Shown piece after piece: positions 29,740 to 38,035 of a stretch of DNA of 64,000 nt (position 1 is its first letter; the number at the start of each line of letters is the position of its first letter). Location: positions 1 to 64,000 of the forward strand of contig NZ_JAGIBH010000013.1 in assembly GCF_017744445.1 (NCBI RefSeq), written 5' to 3'. This DNA is from Caulobacter sp. Its GTDB lineage: Bacteria > Pseudomonadota > Alphaproteobacteria > Caulobacterales > Caulobacteraceae. A program made the position numbers and the translations under genes. The notes below the pieces were generated by a model. That model saw nothing but the letters and a program-made list of their open reading frames with translations, had not been told where the DNA came from and searched no databases.

Positions 29740-29790
29740 GGCGCTGGCATGCGCCTTTCCAATCAATCGATCCAACGCGTTCTTTTGCTT

Positions 29791-30684
29791 TTAATGTTCG
29801 ATATTATCGAACGATCTGACTAGCGCCAGGAACGCCTCGCCAGCCTTGGCGCGGTAGCGGTCGTTGTGGCGCAATACCCAGTAGGCGCGCGGCGGCAGAT
29901 CAAAGGGCACCTCGACCAGGGCGCCGGAGGCCAGGCTGGCGGCCGCCACGCTGCGCGACAGCACGCCCGCGCCCATGCCGGCCTCGATAGCTCCGCGCGT
30001 CGGCTCGTTGTCGGGCAGGGTGATGGCCAGGGTCACGCGCGACAGCTCCACACCCGCTCGCGCCAGAAGGTCGTCGAACACCGCCCGCGTGCCCGAGCCC
30101 GGCTCGCGCACCACCCAAGGCGTGTCGGCCAGGTCGGCGAGGCTGGGCCGCGCCTTCGCCCACGGATGGTCCGGCGCGACCAGTACCGCCGGTTGGTCGT
30201 GGTCGATTACGTCGACCTCCAGCACCGGATGGTCGACCTCGCCCTCGACGAAGCCCAGCTCGGCCAGGCCCTCGGCGACGGCGTCGGCCACCTGGCGGGT
30301 GTTGCCGATGGTGATGTCCAACGCGATCCCCGGCCAGGCGCGGCGGAAGGCGGCCAGCCGCCTGGGCAGCCAGTAGCTGGCGATGGTCTGGCTGGCCCGG
30401 ATCGACAGCCGGCCGCGCGAGAGGTCGCCGAGATTGGTCAGGGCCGTCTCGGCCGCTTCAACTCGCGCCAGCACCGCCTTGGCCTCGGCCAGGAACACCG
30501 CACCGGCCGGATTGAGCACTACGTTGCGGCCGACCCGGTCGAACAGGCTCACCCCATGACGAGCTTCCAGCGCCGCCACCGCGCTGGACACCGCCGACTG
30601 GGTCAGGTTCAGCTCGCGCGCCGCCTGGGTCACGTGCTGGCGCTCGGCCACGGCGACGAAGATGCGGAGCTGCTCCAGGGTCAT
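29791..30684 (-). CDS. LysR family transcriptional regulator
   Basis: A 297-residue regulator. The N-terminal winged helix-turn-helix has MTLEQLRIFVAVAERQHVTQ then NLTQSAVSSAVAALEARHG. The substrate-binding domain includes LSIRASQTIASYWLPRRLAAFR and the PWVVREPGSGTRAVFDD segment seen in the CysB/CbbR-like subgroup, often tied to anion metabolism. It lies immediately upstream of the TDT transporter and is probably co-transcribed with it, so the transporter is the likely target. Confidence 0.93.
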   Translation of the reverse strand: MTLEQLRIFVAVAERQHVTQAARELNLTQSAVSSAVAALEARHGVSLFDRVGRNVVLNPAGAVFLAEAKAVLARVEAAETALTNLGDLSRGRLSIRASQTIASYWLPRRLAAFRRAWPGIALDITIGNTRQVADAVAEGLAELGFVEGEVDHPVLEVDVIDHDQPAVLVAPDHPWAKARPSLADLADTPWVVREPGSGTRAVFDDLLARAGVELSRVTLAITLPDNEPTRGAIEAGMGAGVLSRSVAAASLASGALVEVPFDLPPRAYWVLRHNDRYRAKAGEAFLALVRSFDNIEH

Positions 30685-30733
30685 GGGAGAGGTTTAGGCC
30701 AAGTCGCGGGCGCTGGCGAACCCGCCGCGCACG

Positions 30734-30762
30734 TTGACTCCCTAGGCCCGTTCCCTCATAAG
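30734..30762 (+). promoter_or_regulatory. Candidate promoter of rpsD
   Basis: TTGACT (-35), a 17-bp spacer and CATAAG (-10) in the gap between the divergent LysR gene and rpsD, about 120 bp before the rpsD ATG. A GACTC methylation site overlaps the -35. Confidence 0.45.
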
Positions 30763-30884
30763 CCACCCCTTCACGCCGCCGGCTCGCCGCGCGGCGCGGA
30801 GCCTTATGACGGATTGACCCGAAGCCGCCGTTGCGATCGCACCTCTTTCGAGGAGCCGGCCCGGATCGTTTTGAAAGACTGACT

Positions 30885-31502
30885 ATGTCGAAGCGCCATA
30901 GCGCCAAGTACAAGATCGACCGCCGCATGGGTGAAAACCTGTGGGGCCGTCCGAAGTCCCCGGTCAACCAGCGCTCGTACGGTCCCGGCCAGCACGGCCA
31001 GCGCCGCAAGAGCAAGGTTTCGGACTTCGGTCTGCAGCTGCGCGCCAAGCAAAAGCTGAAGGGCTACTACGGTAACCTGACCGAGAAGCAATTCTCGCGC
31101 ACCTACGAGGAAGCTGCTCGCCGCAAGGGCAACACCTCGGAGAACCTGATCGCTCTGCTCGAGTCGCGCCTGGACGCCATCGTCTATCGCGCCAAGTTCG
31201 TGCCGACCGTGTTCGCCGCCCGCCAGTTCGTGAACCACGGCCACGTGACCGTGAACGGCAAGCGCGTGAACATCCCGTCGTACCGCTGCAAGGCCGGCGA
31301 CGTGATCCAGGTCCGCGAAAAGTCGCGCAACATGGCTCTGGTCCTCGAAGCCGTCGCCTCGAACGAGCGTGACTTCGCCGAGTACGTCTCGGTCGACGCC
31401 AAGAGCCTGTCGGCCACCTTCGTCCGCGCTCCGGAACTGTCGGAAGTTCCGTATCCGGTGAAGATGGAACCGAACCTGGTCGTCGAATTCTACGCTTCGT
31501 AA
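30885..31502 (+). CDS. rpsD: 30S ribosomal protein S4
   Basis: A 205-residue primary 16S rRNA-binding protein of the small subunit. The N-terminus ([20 protein letters not shown]) and the basic [10 protein letters not shown] stretch are typical of alphaproteobacterial S4. The S4 RNA-binding domain is at about residues 95-160 ([14 protein letters not shown], then [27 protein letters not shown]). GAAAGAC precedes the ATG. A strong terminator shows it is the end of its transcript; it stands alone here. Confidence 0.98.
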   Translation: MSKRHSAKYKIDRRMGENLWGRPKSPVNQRSYGPGQHGQRRKSKVSDFGLQLRAKQKLKGYYGNLTEKQFSRTYEEAARRKGNTSENLIALLESRLDAIVYRAKFVPTVFAARQFVNHGHVTVNGKRVNIPSYRCKAGDVIQVREKSRNMALVLEAVASNERDFAEYVSVDAKSLSATFVRAPELSEVPYPVKMEPNLVVEFYAS

Positions 31503-31524
31503 GCGTCGAATCCGAACCAACGGA

Positions 31525-31556
31525 AAAGGCCCCGGAGCAATCCGGGGCCTTTTTTG
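31525..31556 (+). terminator. rpsD terminator
   Basis: Perfect stem aaggccccgga / tccggggcctt with a 4-nt loop, followed by six Ts. Confidence 0.97.
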
Positions 31557-31670
31557 TTGCGCCCTTAAGGGCCAACCGCCCCTTGAAAGCCCCTTTGGCC
31601 CATCCCAGGTTAATTCAGCGGGACCGGGCCCCTCTGGCGAGCGATGCAAGCGCTCGTGATGTCGGACCGC

Positions 31671-31753
31671 ATCGGGTGTTCTCGATGTCACTGGGTCCGG
31701 CCGCCTAAGCCCCCCTCCCTAAAGGCGCCGCCTCCGACACGAGGACACCCGAT
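31671..31753 (+). promoter_or_regulatory. Long-range inverted repeat in the leader of the zinc-ribbon/htpX operon
   Basis: Arm 1, atcgggtgttctcg (31671-31684), pairs with arm 2, cgaggacacccgat (31740-31753), with one mismatch in 14. The loop is 55 nt. It ends 26 nt before the ATG of the zinc-ribbon gene. It could be an RNA leader structure controlling translation, or a DNA-level operator; no known riboswitch was recognised. Confidence 0.45.
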
Positions 31754-31779
31754 CCATCTTTTGGACCGGAGGTTCGTAC

Positions 31780-32088
31780 ATGCCCCTTCTGATGTGCCCC
31801 AACTGCGACGGCTCCATGCAGGCCGTGCAGCGCGCCGGCGTCGAGTTCGACATGTGCCCGCGCTGCCGTGGCGTCTGGCTGGACCGGGGCGAGCTGGAGA
31901 AGCTGATGGTGATCGAGCGCGAGGAGACCCAGGCGGCCTATGCCGAGCCCAGGCCCTACAAGCGCCCCGACCACTATGCCGACCAGAAGCACAAGCACTA
32001 CGACCGCGATGACGATGACCACCGTCGCCACGGCTCGTACGGCCATCACAAGAAGAAGCGTTTCGACCTCTTCGACATCTTCGACTGA
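31780..32088 (+). CDS. Zinc-ribbon (zf-TFIIB type) protein
   Basis: A 102-residue cytosolic protein. The N-terminal zinc ribbon has Cys6, Cys9, Cys26 and Cys29, with the family's [17 protein letters not shown] signature. From residue 55 on it is low-complexity, rich in His, Lys and Asp ([18 protein letters not shown]), which could bind metal, and ends in FDLFDIFD. The role of this family is unknown. GGAGG lies 7 nt before the ATG. It is 11 bp upstream of htpX, which implies joint expression. Confidence 0.85.
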   Translation: MPLLMCPNCDGSMQAVQRAGVEFDMCPRCRGVWLDRGELEKLMVIEREETQAAYAEPRPYKRPDHYADQKHKHYDRDDDDHRRHGSYGHHKKKRFDLFDIFD

Positions 32089-32099
32089 CGATCAAAGCG

Positions 32100-33041
32100 A
32101 TGAATCACTTCAAGACCTACATGCTGCTGGCGGGCCTTACGGCTCTGTTCATGGGCGCGGGCTATCTGATCGGCGGGCCGACCGGCATGTTGATCGCGCT
32201 GCTGTTCGCCTTGGCCCTGAACGCCTTCTCGTACTGGAACGCCGACAAGATCGTGCTGCGGACCTATGGTGCGCAAGAGGTCGACGAGAGCCACCCCGAG
32301 CCGCTGATCCGCAACTATGTGGTCGACGTCGTGGAGATGGCGCAAAAGGCCGGCCTGCCGCGTCCGCGCGTGACGGTGATCGACAACGTCCAGCCCAACG
32401 CCTTCGCCACCGGCCGTGACCCGGCCCATGCCGCCGTCGCGGCGACCACGGGCCTGTTGCAGCTGCTGACCCGCGACGAGATCCGCGGCGTGATGGCCCA
32501 CGAGCTGGCCCACGTGAAGAACCGTGACACCCTGGTGATGACCGTGACGGCGACCATCGCCGGCGCGATCTCGGCCCTGGCCAATTTCGCGTTCTTCTTT
32601 GGCGGCTCGCGCGATGAGGAAGGCAACGGCGGGGGCATCGGCGGGATGATCGGCGCGATCGCCATCGCCATCCTTGCCCCCATCGCCGCCATGCTGGTGC
32701 AGATGGCTATCAGCCGCGCCCGCGAATATGAGGCCGACCGCATCGGCGCCCAGATCGGCGGCGACCCGGCCGCCCTGGCGCGCGCCCTGGAGAAGATCGA
32801 GGCCTATGCCCGCGGCGGCTACGTCAATCACGACGCCGAGCGCAATCCGGCCACGGCCCACATGTTCATCATCAACCCGCTGGCGGGGAAGGGCGCGGAC
32901 AACCTGTTCTCGACCCACCCGTCGACCCAGAACCGCGTCGAGGCCCTGATGCGGCTGGGCGTGGGGCAGGGCACGCGACGTCCGGCCGTCCCGGTCATGG
33001 CGTCGGTCGCGCCGCCGAGCAATCCGGGTCCTTGGGGCTAG
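32100..33041 (+). CDS. htpX: Protease HtpX (M48 zinc metalloprotease)
   Basis: A 313-residue inner-membrane zinc protease that degrades damaged membrane proteins. Helices 1 and 2 are at residues ~5-40 ([19 protein letters not shown] ... [16 protein letters not shown]). [21 protein letters not shown] precedes the active site, HELAH at residues 134-138, and the third ligand region is [13 protein letters not shown]. Two further helices lie at ~150-200. It ends in [16 protein letters not shown]. Length and architecture are standard. Confidence 0.97.
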   Translation: MNHFKTYMLLAGLTALFMGAGYLIGGPTGMLIALLFALALNAFSYWNADKIVLRTYGAQEVDESHPEPLIRNYVVDVVEMAQKAGLPRPRVTVIDNVQPNAFATGRDPAHAAVAATTGLLQLLTRDEIRGVMAHELAHVKNRDTLVMTVTATIAGAISALANFAFFFGGSRDEEGNGGGIGGMIGAIAIAILAPIAAMLVQMAISRAREYEADRIGAQIGGDPAALARALEKIEAYARGGYVNHDAERNPATAHMFIINPLAGKGADNLFSTHPSTQNRVEALMRLGVGQGTRRPAVPVMASVAPPSNPGPWG

Positions 33042-33047
33042 TTCAAT

Positions 33048-33141
33048 CCTGTCATCCCGGGCGAAGACCCGGGACCGCAACAGGCTCAGAGCTTCCGGCG
33101 GTCCCGGCTCGGCGCGCTCGCGCTTGGCCGGGATGACAGCT
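33048..33141. repeat. REP-like nested palindrome between convergent genes
   Basis: Outer arms ctgtcatcccgg (33049-33060) and ccgggatgacag (33128-33139) are perfect complements. Inner arms cccgggaccgc and gcggtcccgg pair as well. The design (gtcatcccgg... flanking ...gggatgac) is of the kind seen scattered through many alphaproteobacterial genomes. It is followed by ttttactg, and lies between htpX and the convergent serine hydrolase gene, so it probably also stops transcription both ways. It differs in sequence from copies A-D. Confidence 0.75.
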
Positions 33142-33142
33142 T

Positions 33143-34285
33143 TTACTGTGCCGCTACTGGCAGCTGGCGATTGTACTCCCACGGCCACGGCGTCCCCAGG
33201 TCGCCCAGGACTTCCTTCGCCAGCGTCGGATAGAGGCGCTGGCCCAGGCCGCTGTTGCTGAACAGCACGACGCAGCGCTTGCCCTTCTCGACGCAGCCCA
33301 CGTGGTTGTCGGTGATGTCGTTGTGGCCGCCCTTGAAGAAGGCGCGGCCCTGCGGACCGTCATAGACGACCACGCCGATGCCAGCGGCCAGGCCGATCTT
33401 GGCGTTGGCGGGATTGTCCTTGATCAGGAACGGCGGGAACTGGGCTTCGCTGACGATCGGGAAGCTGGGCTTGTCCAGTTCGGCGCGCGCCTTGGCTGAG
33501 AGACCCCAGCCTGAGACCATCGCCGCCGCCAGCTTGCTCATGTCGCTGATCGTGGTGTCCAGCGAGCCGGCCGCCCGGACGCTGGAGCGGTCGTCATGCG
33601 GCTCCCACTTGCCGTCCTCGCGAATGCCGTCTGCCAGGTTGCCCTTGAAGTCGTCGCGCCAGATCATGCTGGAGCGGGTCATGCCCAGGGGCTGGAAGAT
33701 GCGGCGGTTCATCTCGTCGCCGACCTTGATGCCCAGGCTCTCCTCGATGACGAACTGGGCCAGGTTGACGCCTTCGTTGGAGTAGGCGTAGCGGCTCCCG
33801 GGTTCCAGGTTGAAGCGGAACTTGTTCTCCGGATCATAGAAGCGCTGGTCGGCCAGGCCCGAGCTGTGGGTCAGCAGGCGGCGGATCGTGATGGTCTTCC
33901 AGCGCTCATCGACACCCAGGTCGGCATAGCGCGGATAGGCCGGCAGGGGCTTGGGCAGGTAGTCGGCGATGGACTTGTCCAGGTCGATCGTGCCGTCGTC
34001 GACCAGCATCAGGACGTAATAGGCGAAGGTCATTTTCGTGATCGACGCCGCGTACATGATGGTATCCGTGGTCAGCGGATCGCCCTTTTCATTTCGCACG
34101 CCCTTGGCGACCACGTGGGCGACCTTGCCGTTGTCGATCACGGCCATGGCCAGGCCAGGGATCTTGCCGGCGACGATCAGCCGGTCGATCTCGGCGTCGA
34201 GTTTCTTGTAGTCCGAAGCCGCGTGGGCGGGAGCCGTCAGGATGGTGGCCAGCGACGCGGCCAGCAAAACGCTACGAAGACGCAC
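33143..34285 (-). CDS. Serine hydrolase, class C beta-lactamase family
   Basis: A 380-residue exported protein with a signal peptide at residues 1-22 (LRSVLLAASLATILTAPAHA). The active-site motifs are SITK (SxxK, nucleophile Ser), YSN (YxN) and GGHN in place of the K/HxG motif. Such proteins act as esterases, D-amino peptidases or penicillin-binding-like enzymes; real beta-lactamase activity is not implied. The start is GTG with GGGGAGAG four bases upstream. Its 3' end faces the nested palindrome. Confidence 0.9.
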   Translation of the reverse strand: MRLRSVLLAASLATILTAPAHAASDYKKLDAEIDRLIVAGKIPGLAMAVIDNGKVAHVVAKGVRNEKGDPLTTDTIMYAASITKMTFAYYVLMLVDDGTIDLDKSIADYLPKPLPAYPRYADLGVDERWKTITIRRLLTHSSGLADQRFYDPENKFRFNLEPGSRYAYSNEGVNLAQFVIEESLGIKVGDEMNRRIFQPLGMTRSSMIWRDDFKGNLADGIREDGKWEPHDDRSSVRAAGSLDTTISDMSKLAAAMVSGWGLSAKARAELDKPSFPIVSEAQFPPFLIKDNPANAKIGLAAGIGVVVYDGPQGRAFFKGGHNDITDNHVGCVEKGKRCVVLFSNSGLGQRLYPTLAKEVLGDLGTPWPWEYNRQLPVAAQ

Positions 34286-34364
34286 AAGACTCTCCCCGAA
34301 GGCTGGTCAGCTCGCCAGCGGTGGGCGATCTTTGGTCAAGTTTGAGCCGTTCGTACAGGGGTCG

Positions 34365-34754
34365 ATGAACTTCGTTCAGTCGCGCAGAGGTTTTGTGATC
34401 GGCGGAGCGGCCCTCGCGCTGTCCGGCTGCGCGACCACGCGGCCGCGCCTGCTGCCCGCCGCACCGGACGAGACCCTGGACGAACTGGAACCGGTGGCCA
34501 TCGTGGAGACGGCCGCCGACGCCCTGACCGTTCGCGTGAGGTCCAAGGGCTGCACGGCCAAGGCCGATTTCGTGTTCCGCGTCGACCGTAAGGCTGGCCA
34601 TGCGGTGGTCGCCTTCGCCCGACGGAGGCTGGAGACGTGCAAGGGGTCTGAAGGATGGGCGAACTTGCGGTTCGGCTATAACGAGCTTGGCTTGACGGTG
34701 GGTGAGTTGATTGTCATTGCCAACCCAGAATTGCACTCTGGGGGCAAGAGATGA
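34365..34754 (+). CDS. Tat-type signal lipoprotein, function unknown
   Basis: A 129-residue protein. The leader SRRGFVIGGAALALSGC combines a twin-arginine-like motif with a lipobox (Cys at residue 23), so it could be a Tat-exported lipoprotein. The mature part is short: LEPVAIVETAADALTVRVRSKGCTAKADFVFRV, then RRRLETCKGSEGWANLRFGYNELGL, with two Cys. I do not recognise the family. Its TGA stop overlaps the ATG of the next, very small gene (ATGA), so they form an operon. Confidence 0.65.
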   Translation: MNFVQSRRGFVIGGAALALSGCATTRPRLLPAAPDETLDELEPVAIVETAADALTVRVRSKGCTAKADFVFRVDRKAGHAVVAFARRRLETCKGSEGWANLRFGYNELGLTVGELIVIANPELHSGGKR

Positions 34755-34930
34755 CCGACGCCGCGGCGCCAGGCTGGAAGATCCAATGTGTCAGCTGTGG
34801 TCACCAGAAGTCGCTGGCCGAGGCCGGCGGCGTTCGCATCGGCGGATCCGGGACCAAATATAGCCTGGGGCGCTGCTCGCGCTGCCGGGGTCTGCGGATC
34901 GTGAAGATCCACCGGCCGTCGCGGCCCTAG
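34751..34930 (+). CDS. 59-residue zinc-ribbon protein
   Basis: A small gene starting at an ATG that overlaps the upstream lipoprotein stop (ATGA). The 59-residue product has two CxxC pairs, CVSC (Cys13/Cys16) and CSRC (Cys42/Cys45), spaced for one zinc ribbon, a basic C-terminus (RIVKIHRPSRP) and a charged linker. It may bind nucleic acid or protein. The TAG stop forms a CTAG overlap with the convergent thioesterase gene. The tight junctions on both sides support it as real. Confidence 0.6.
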   Translation: MTDAAAPGWKIQCVSCGHQKSLAEAGGVRIGGSGTKYSLGRCSRCRGLRIVKIHRPSRP

Positions 34931-35346
34931 CCCTTCGGCGTAAATCGCTCGACCATCCAGGGCAGTACGCGGGCAGGACGCTTGGCGGCGATGTCGATCA
35001 GCACCCAGTCGGTGCGGCTCTGGGCGCACATCTCGCCGTCCGGGCCGTCGATGCGGACATAGCGCTCGAAGCGGGGGCCCTTCAGCTCGCCGACCCAGGT
35101 GTAGCCGGTGGCGATCGCGTTCGGCAGCAGTTCGCGGCGATAATCGATCTCGTGGCGGCGCGCTACCCAGCTCCAGGGCGCGCGCTGCTCTTCCGTCGCC
35201 CAGGCTTCCCAGTGGGCGATGGCCAGGTCCTGGGCCCAGGCCAGGTAGACCACGTTGTTGACGTGGCCGTTGGCGTCGATGTCCGACGCCTTGGGCTCGA
35301 AAGTCAGGGAATAGGCGTCCGTGGGCGGGACGAAGAGACGGCTCAC
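34927..35346 (-). CDS. Acyl-CoA thioesterase (4HBT hotdog fold)
   Basis: A 139-residue single hotdog domain. ASDIDANGHVNNVVYLAWAQDL gives the family signature (DxxGHVNNxxY) with the catalytic Asp near residue 24, and the HEIDYRRELL strand follows. It probably hydrolyses acyl-CoA or releases a 4-hydroxybenzoyl-type thioester. The GTG start overlaps the grxD stop by 3 bp (GTGA), so translation is coupled. It is the last gene of the bolA operon. Confidence 0.88.
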   Translation of the reverse strand: MSRLFVPPTDAYSLTFEPKASDIDANGHVNNVVYLAWAQDLAIAHWEAWATEEQRAPWSWVARRHEIDYRRELLPNAIATGYTWVGELKGPRFERYVRIDGPDGEMCAQSRTDWVLIDIAAKRPARVLPWMVERFTPKG

Positions 35347-35684
35347 GCCGTGAGGACGCCCTGTTCGACCAGCATGGTCTTCAGCTCGCCCGACTGGAAC
35401 ATCTCGCGGATGATATCGCTGCCGCCGATGAACTCACCCTTCACGTACAGCTGGGGGATGGTCGGCCAGTCGGTGAAGGTCTTGATGCCCTGGCGCAGGT
35501 CGTCGTCCTGAAGGACGTCGACGCCGACGAACTCGACGCCCAGGTGGTCGAGGATCTGCACGACGACCGACGAGAAGCCGCAGCGCGGCTGGTCCGGCAC
35601 GCCCTTCATGAACACCACGACCGGATGATCGGCCACGGTCTTGGCGATGAAGTCGAGGGCGGGGGAGGAGGCGACGTCGGTCAT
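35343..35684 (-). CDS. grxD: Monothiol glutaredoxin (Grx4 family)
   Basis: A 113-residue CGFS-type glutaredoxin. The active site CGFS has Cys35. The family core KGVPDQPRCGFS, then GVDVLQDDDLRQGIKTFTDWPTIPQLYVKGEFIGGSDIIREMFQSGEL, holds the cis-Pro and the glutathione site. These proteins bind and transfer [2Fe-2S] clusters, usually with BolA. Here bolA is two genes upstream on the same strand, with a degenerate reductase between them. Confidence 0.97.
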   Translation of the reverse strand: MTDVASSPALDFIAKTVADHPVVVFMKGVPDQPRCGFSSVVVQILDHLGVEFVGVDVLQDDDLRQGIKTFTDWPTIPQLYVKGEFIGGSDIIREMFQSGELKTMLVEQGVLTA

Positions 35685-35736
35685 GGCAATAGTCCTGGAG
35701 CGTAAGCCTTTCAGCTAGGCGCCATGGGCCTTCTGG

Positions 35737-36630
35737 TCAAGTGCGACCCGCTGCCTTCTCGCGTTCCTGGGCCGAGAAGCGGGCCATTTCGATCTGGGCG
35801 CAGACGCCGGTGGGCAGGTCGCGCTCGACCACGCCGGCCAGGCGCTCGACCTCGGCGCGGCTGTCGGCGGTGACGCGCACGGTGGCCAGCGAGGGTTCGG
35901 TCAGGGCATAGCCCAGGCAGATCTCTTCGGCATTCCAGCCGGGCGTGGAGTGCAGGAAGTCGTAGCCGCCGAAGTCGGCCAGCGGGTCGGTGCGGCGACG
36001 CCACAGCGACGGCTTGGGCGCGGCCGCGACACCGCCGCTCTCGCGCAGGGCCTGGGGCCAGAAGTCCTCGCCGATGACCGCGAAGTCATGCTGCGCGGCG
36101 TGGCGTATGCGGTGGCGCTCGGCCCAGCCGGATGACAGGTTGAACGGCGAGGAGATGGCCGTGACCAGGCCGCTCTTCATCAGGCGCGGATCGATGTCCC
36201 CGCGGCTGGCGATGCCTAAGCCCCGCACCGCACGGCTCTCGTGCAAAAAGCGCAGGCCGGCGTCGAAGACCTGGGGCAGGGCAGGGCCCAGCGGGTCGTT
36301 GATGAGGACGAGGTCCAGGTAGGACAGGCCCAGTCCCTCGAAGGCCGAGCCCAGCAGGCTGTCGACGGCCTGCTGGCCCAGCATCGCCGCGTCGCCGCGC
36401 ACCCGCCAGGTCAGGAACAGCAGGTGGCGCTCGACCGAGGCGAAGGCCTCGCCGGCGCCCTTCAGCAGCTCTGGGCTGTCGCCCTCGACCTGGAAGCTGT
36501 TGATGCCGTTCTCCAAGGCCGTGAAGACCAGGGCCCGCCAGTCGTTGGCCCGCAGGCGCGCGCTGTCGGCCAGGCGCAAGGTCAGCGCCGAGATCGCCAT
36601 GCCAGACGCGCCGAACGGGCGATAGCGCAA
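35737..36630 (-). CDS. Degenerate aldo-keto reductase-like protein
   Basis: A 297-residue protein with the general AKR (TIM barrel) pattern: [21 protein letters not shown] at the start, [42 protein letters not shown], and [12 protein letters not shown]. The catalytic tetrad is lost: the Asp of the usual FDTA strand is Gln (SFQVEG), the Tyr is absent, the Lys of the TK strand is Trp (LTWRV), and the His of LxLxxIH is Asn (VLINDP). It is therefore unlikely to be an active reductase. The TTG start follows AGGAG. It lies between bolA and grxD, which suggests a role linked to Fe-S handling. Confidence 0.75.
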   Translation of the reverse strand: MRYRPFGASGMAISALTLRLADSARLRANDWRALVFTALENGINSFQVEGDSPELLKGAGEAFASVERHLLFLTWRVRGDAAMLGQQAVDSLLGSAFEGLGLSYLDLVLINDPLGPALPQVFDAGLRFLHESRAVRGLGIASRGDIDPRLMKSGLVTAISSPFNLSSGWAERHRIRHAAQHDFAVIGEDFWPQALRESGGVAAAPKPSLWRRRTDPLADFGGYDFLHSTPGWNAEEICLGYALTEPSLATVRVTADSRAEVERLAGVVERDLPTGVCAQIEMARFSAQEREKAAGRT

Positions 36631-36639
36631 GGTCTGCTC

Positions 36640-36876
36640 CTATTCCGCCGGGGCGGCGGTTTCGAGGGCCAGAGCGTGCAGGGTCCCGCCCAGCACGTCG
36701 GCCAGCGCCTTGTTGACCAGCTGGTGCTGGCGCACGCGCGGCAGGCCCTTGAAGGCGGGCGAGACGATGCGGGCTTTCCAGTGGTCATTGTCGCCGGCCA
36801 GGTCGGTCAGCACGATCTCGGAATCGGGGAACGCCTGGGTGAGGCGGGCCTCGAGTTCGGCATGGGACATGGGCAC
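36640..36876 (-). CDS. bolA: BolA family protein
   Basis: A 78-residue BolA-fold protein. The pattern ELEARLTQAFPDSEIVLTDLAGDNDHWKARIVSPAFKGLPRVRQHQLVNKALADVLGG includes the conserved FKGLPRVRQHQLV segment and the C-terminal LHALAL strand; the conserved His (RQHQLV) is a cluster ligand in BolA-Grx pairs. The start is uncertain: GTG at 36876 has the best spacing from AGGAG, with TTG two codons before and ATG two codons after it. First gene of the bolA-AKR-grxD-thioesterase operon. Confidence 0.9.
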   Translation of the reverse strand: MPMSHAELEARLTQAFPDSEIVLTDLAGDNDHWKARIVSPAFKGLPRVRQHQLVNKALADVLGGTLHALALETAAPAE

Positions 36877-37016
36877 GGGCAAGGACTCCTGGAACGTCTA
36901 ACTGGCCGCGATTCCTTAAGGACGGACGCACGCTGACAGCGTTTGTCATTCCGGGCCACGGCGATCTGTCGGAGATTTAATTGAATTCGCCGCGCGGCGC
37001 ACGGCATGTAGGCGGA

Positions 37017-37946
37017 ATGATCCGTCTTACCCGCGCTTTGGCGCTGACCGCCGTCCTCGTTTCCATCGCCGCGCCGGCTTTAGCGGGCCCGGGCGACAAG
37101 GCCCTGGACGACGTCCGCATCCTGTCGGCCGACGATATGCAGGGCCGCCTGGTTGGCACGCCGGGCTCGGAGAAGGCGCGGACCTACATCCTGTCGCGCT
37201 TCGCCGAGATCGGCCTCGTCCCGCTGGGCGACAAGTTCGAGCAGACCTTCGAGTTCGCCAAGCGTGACGGGACCAAGGTCACGGGCACGAACCTGGTGGC
37301 CCGCATCAAGGGGACCGAGGCCGGCGGCAAGGCCCTGGTCATCTCGGCTCACTACGACCACCTGGGCGTCCGCGATGGCCAGATCTACAACGGCGCTGAC
37401 GACAACGCCTCGGGCGTGGCCGGCCTGTTGGCGTTGGCTGAGGCCTTCAAGGCCAAGCCGCCCAAGCATGACGTGATCCTGGCGGTGGTCGACGCCGAGG
37501 AGGGCGGCCTGCGCGGCGTCAAGGCCTTCGCGGCCAACCCGCCGGTTCCGCTGTCGACGATCGCCCTGAACATCAATTTCGACATGCTGGCCAAGAACCC
37601 GAAGAACGAGCTCTACGCCGCCGGGACTGCTCCGTTCCCGTATCTGAAGCCGATCCTGGTCAAGGTGGCCACGACCGCGCCGGTGACCCTGAAGCTGGGG
37701 CACGACACCGACGAGGGCGGTAAGGAGAACAACTGGACCAACCAGTCCGACCACTACGCCTTCGGCGAGAAGGGTGTGCCGTGGATCTATTTCGGGGTCG
37801 AGGACCATCCCGAATATCATAGGCCCACGGACGATTTCGCGACCGTGCCGCAGGAGTTCTTCAAGCGCTCGGTGGCGACGGTCGTCATGGCCGCCCAGGC
37901 GCTGGAGCGCGACCTGGACGATGTGGCCAAGGCGTCTGGCCGCTAA
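37017..37946 (+). CDS. M28 family zinc aminopeptidase, exported
   Basis: A 309-residue protein with a signal peptide (LTRALALTAVLVSIAAPALA). Metal ligands of the M28 family are visible: SAHYDHLG (His), NGADDNASGVAG (Asp), VDAEEGG (Glu pair), NFDML (Asp) and QSDHYAF (His). A protease-associated insert is absent; the enzyme is compact. It probably trims peptides in the periplasm. The ATG was chosen over an upstream TTG because it gives a clean signal peptide. Confidence 0.92.
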   Translation: MIRLTRALALTAVLVSIAAPALAGPGDKALDDVRILSADDMQGRLVGTPGSEKARTYILSRFAEIGLVPLGDKFEQTFEFAKRDGTKVTGTNLVARIKGTEAGGKALVISAHYDHLGVRDGQIYNGADDNASGVAGLLALAEAFKAKPPKHDVILAVVDAEEGGLRGVKAFAANPPVPLSTIALNINFDMLAKNPKNELYAAGTAPFPYLKPILVKVATTAPVTLKLGHDTDEGGKENNWTNQSDHYAFGEKGVPWIYFGVEDHPEYHRPTDDFATVPQEFFKRSVATVVMAAQALERDLDDVAKASGR

Positions 37947-38035
37947 ACCTCTGGCTTCATTGGGTTTCACGGCGCGACGAATTGTCACCCGGCTGGCGGA
38001 ATGGCCTCACTCCTCCTTAATGTGGCGGGGGCATC

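Noticed and set aside
31644..32012. Possible leader peptide gene before the zinc-ribbon protein
   Set aside because: The frame overlaps the zinc-ribbon gene in another register and has no ribosome site.
33143..34285. Calling the class C-like serine hydrolase a resistance beta-lactamase
   Set aside because: The SxxK and YxN motifs are shared by esterases and peptidases, and the third motif is not the usual KTG; resistance cannot be inferred.
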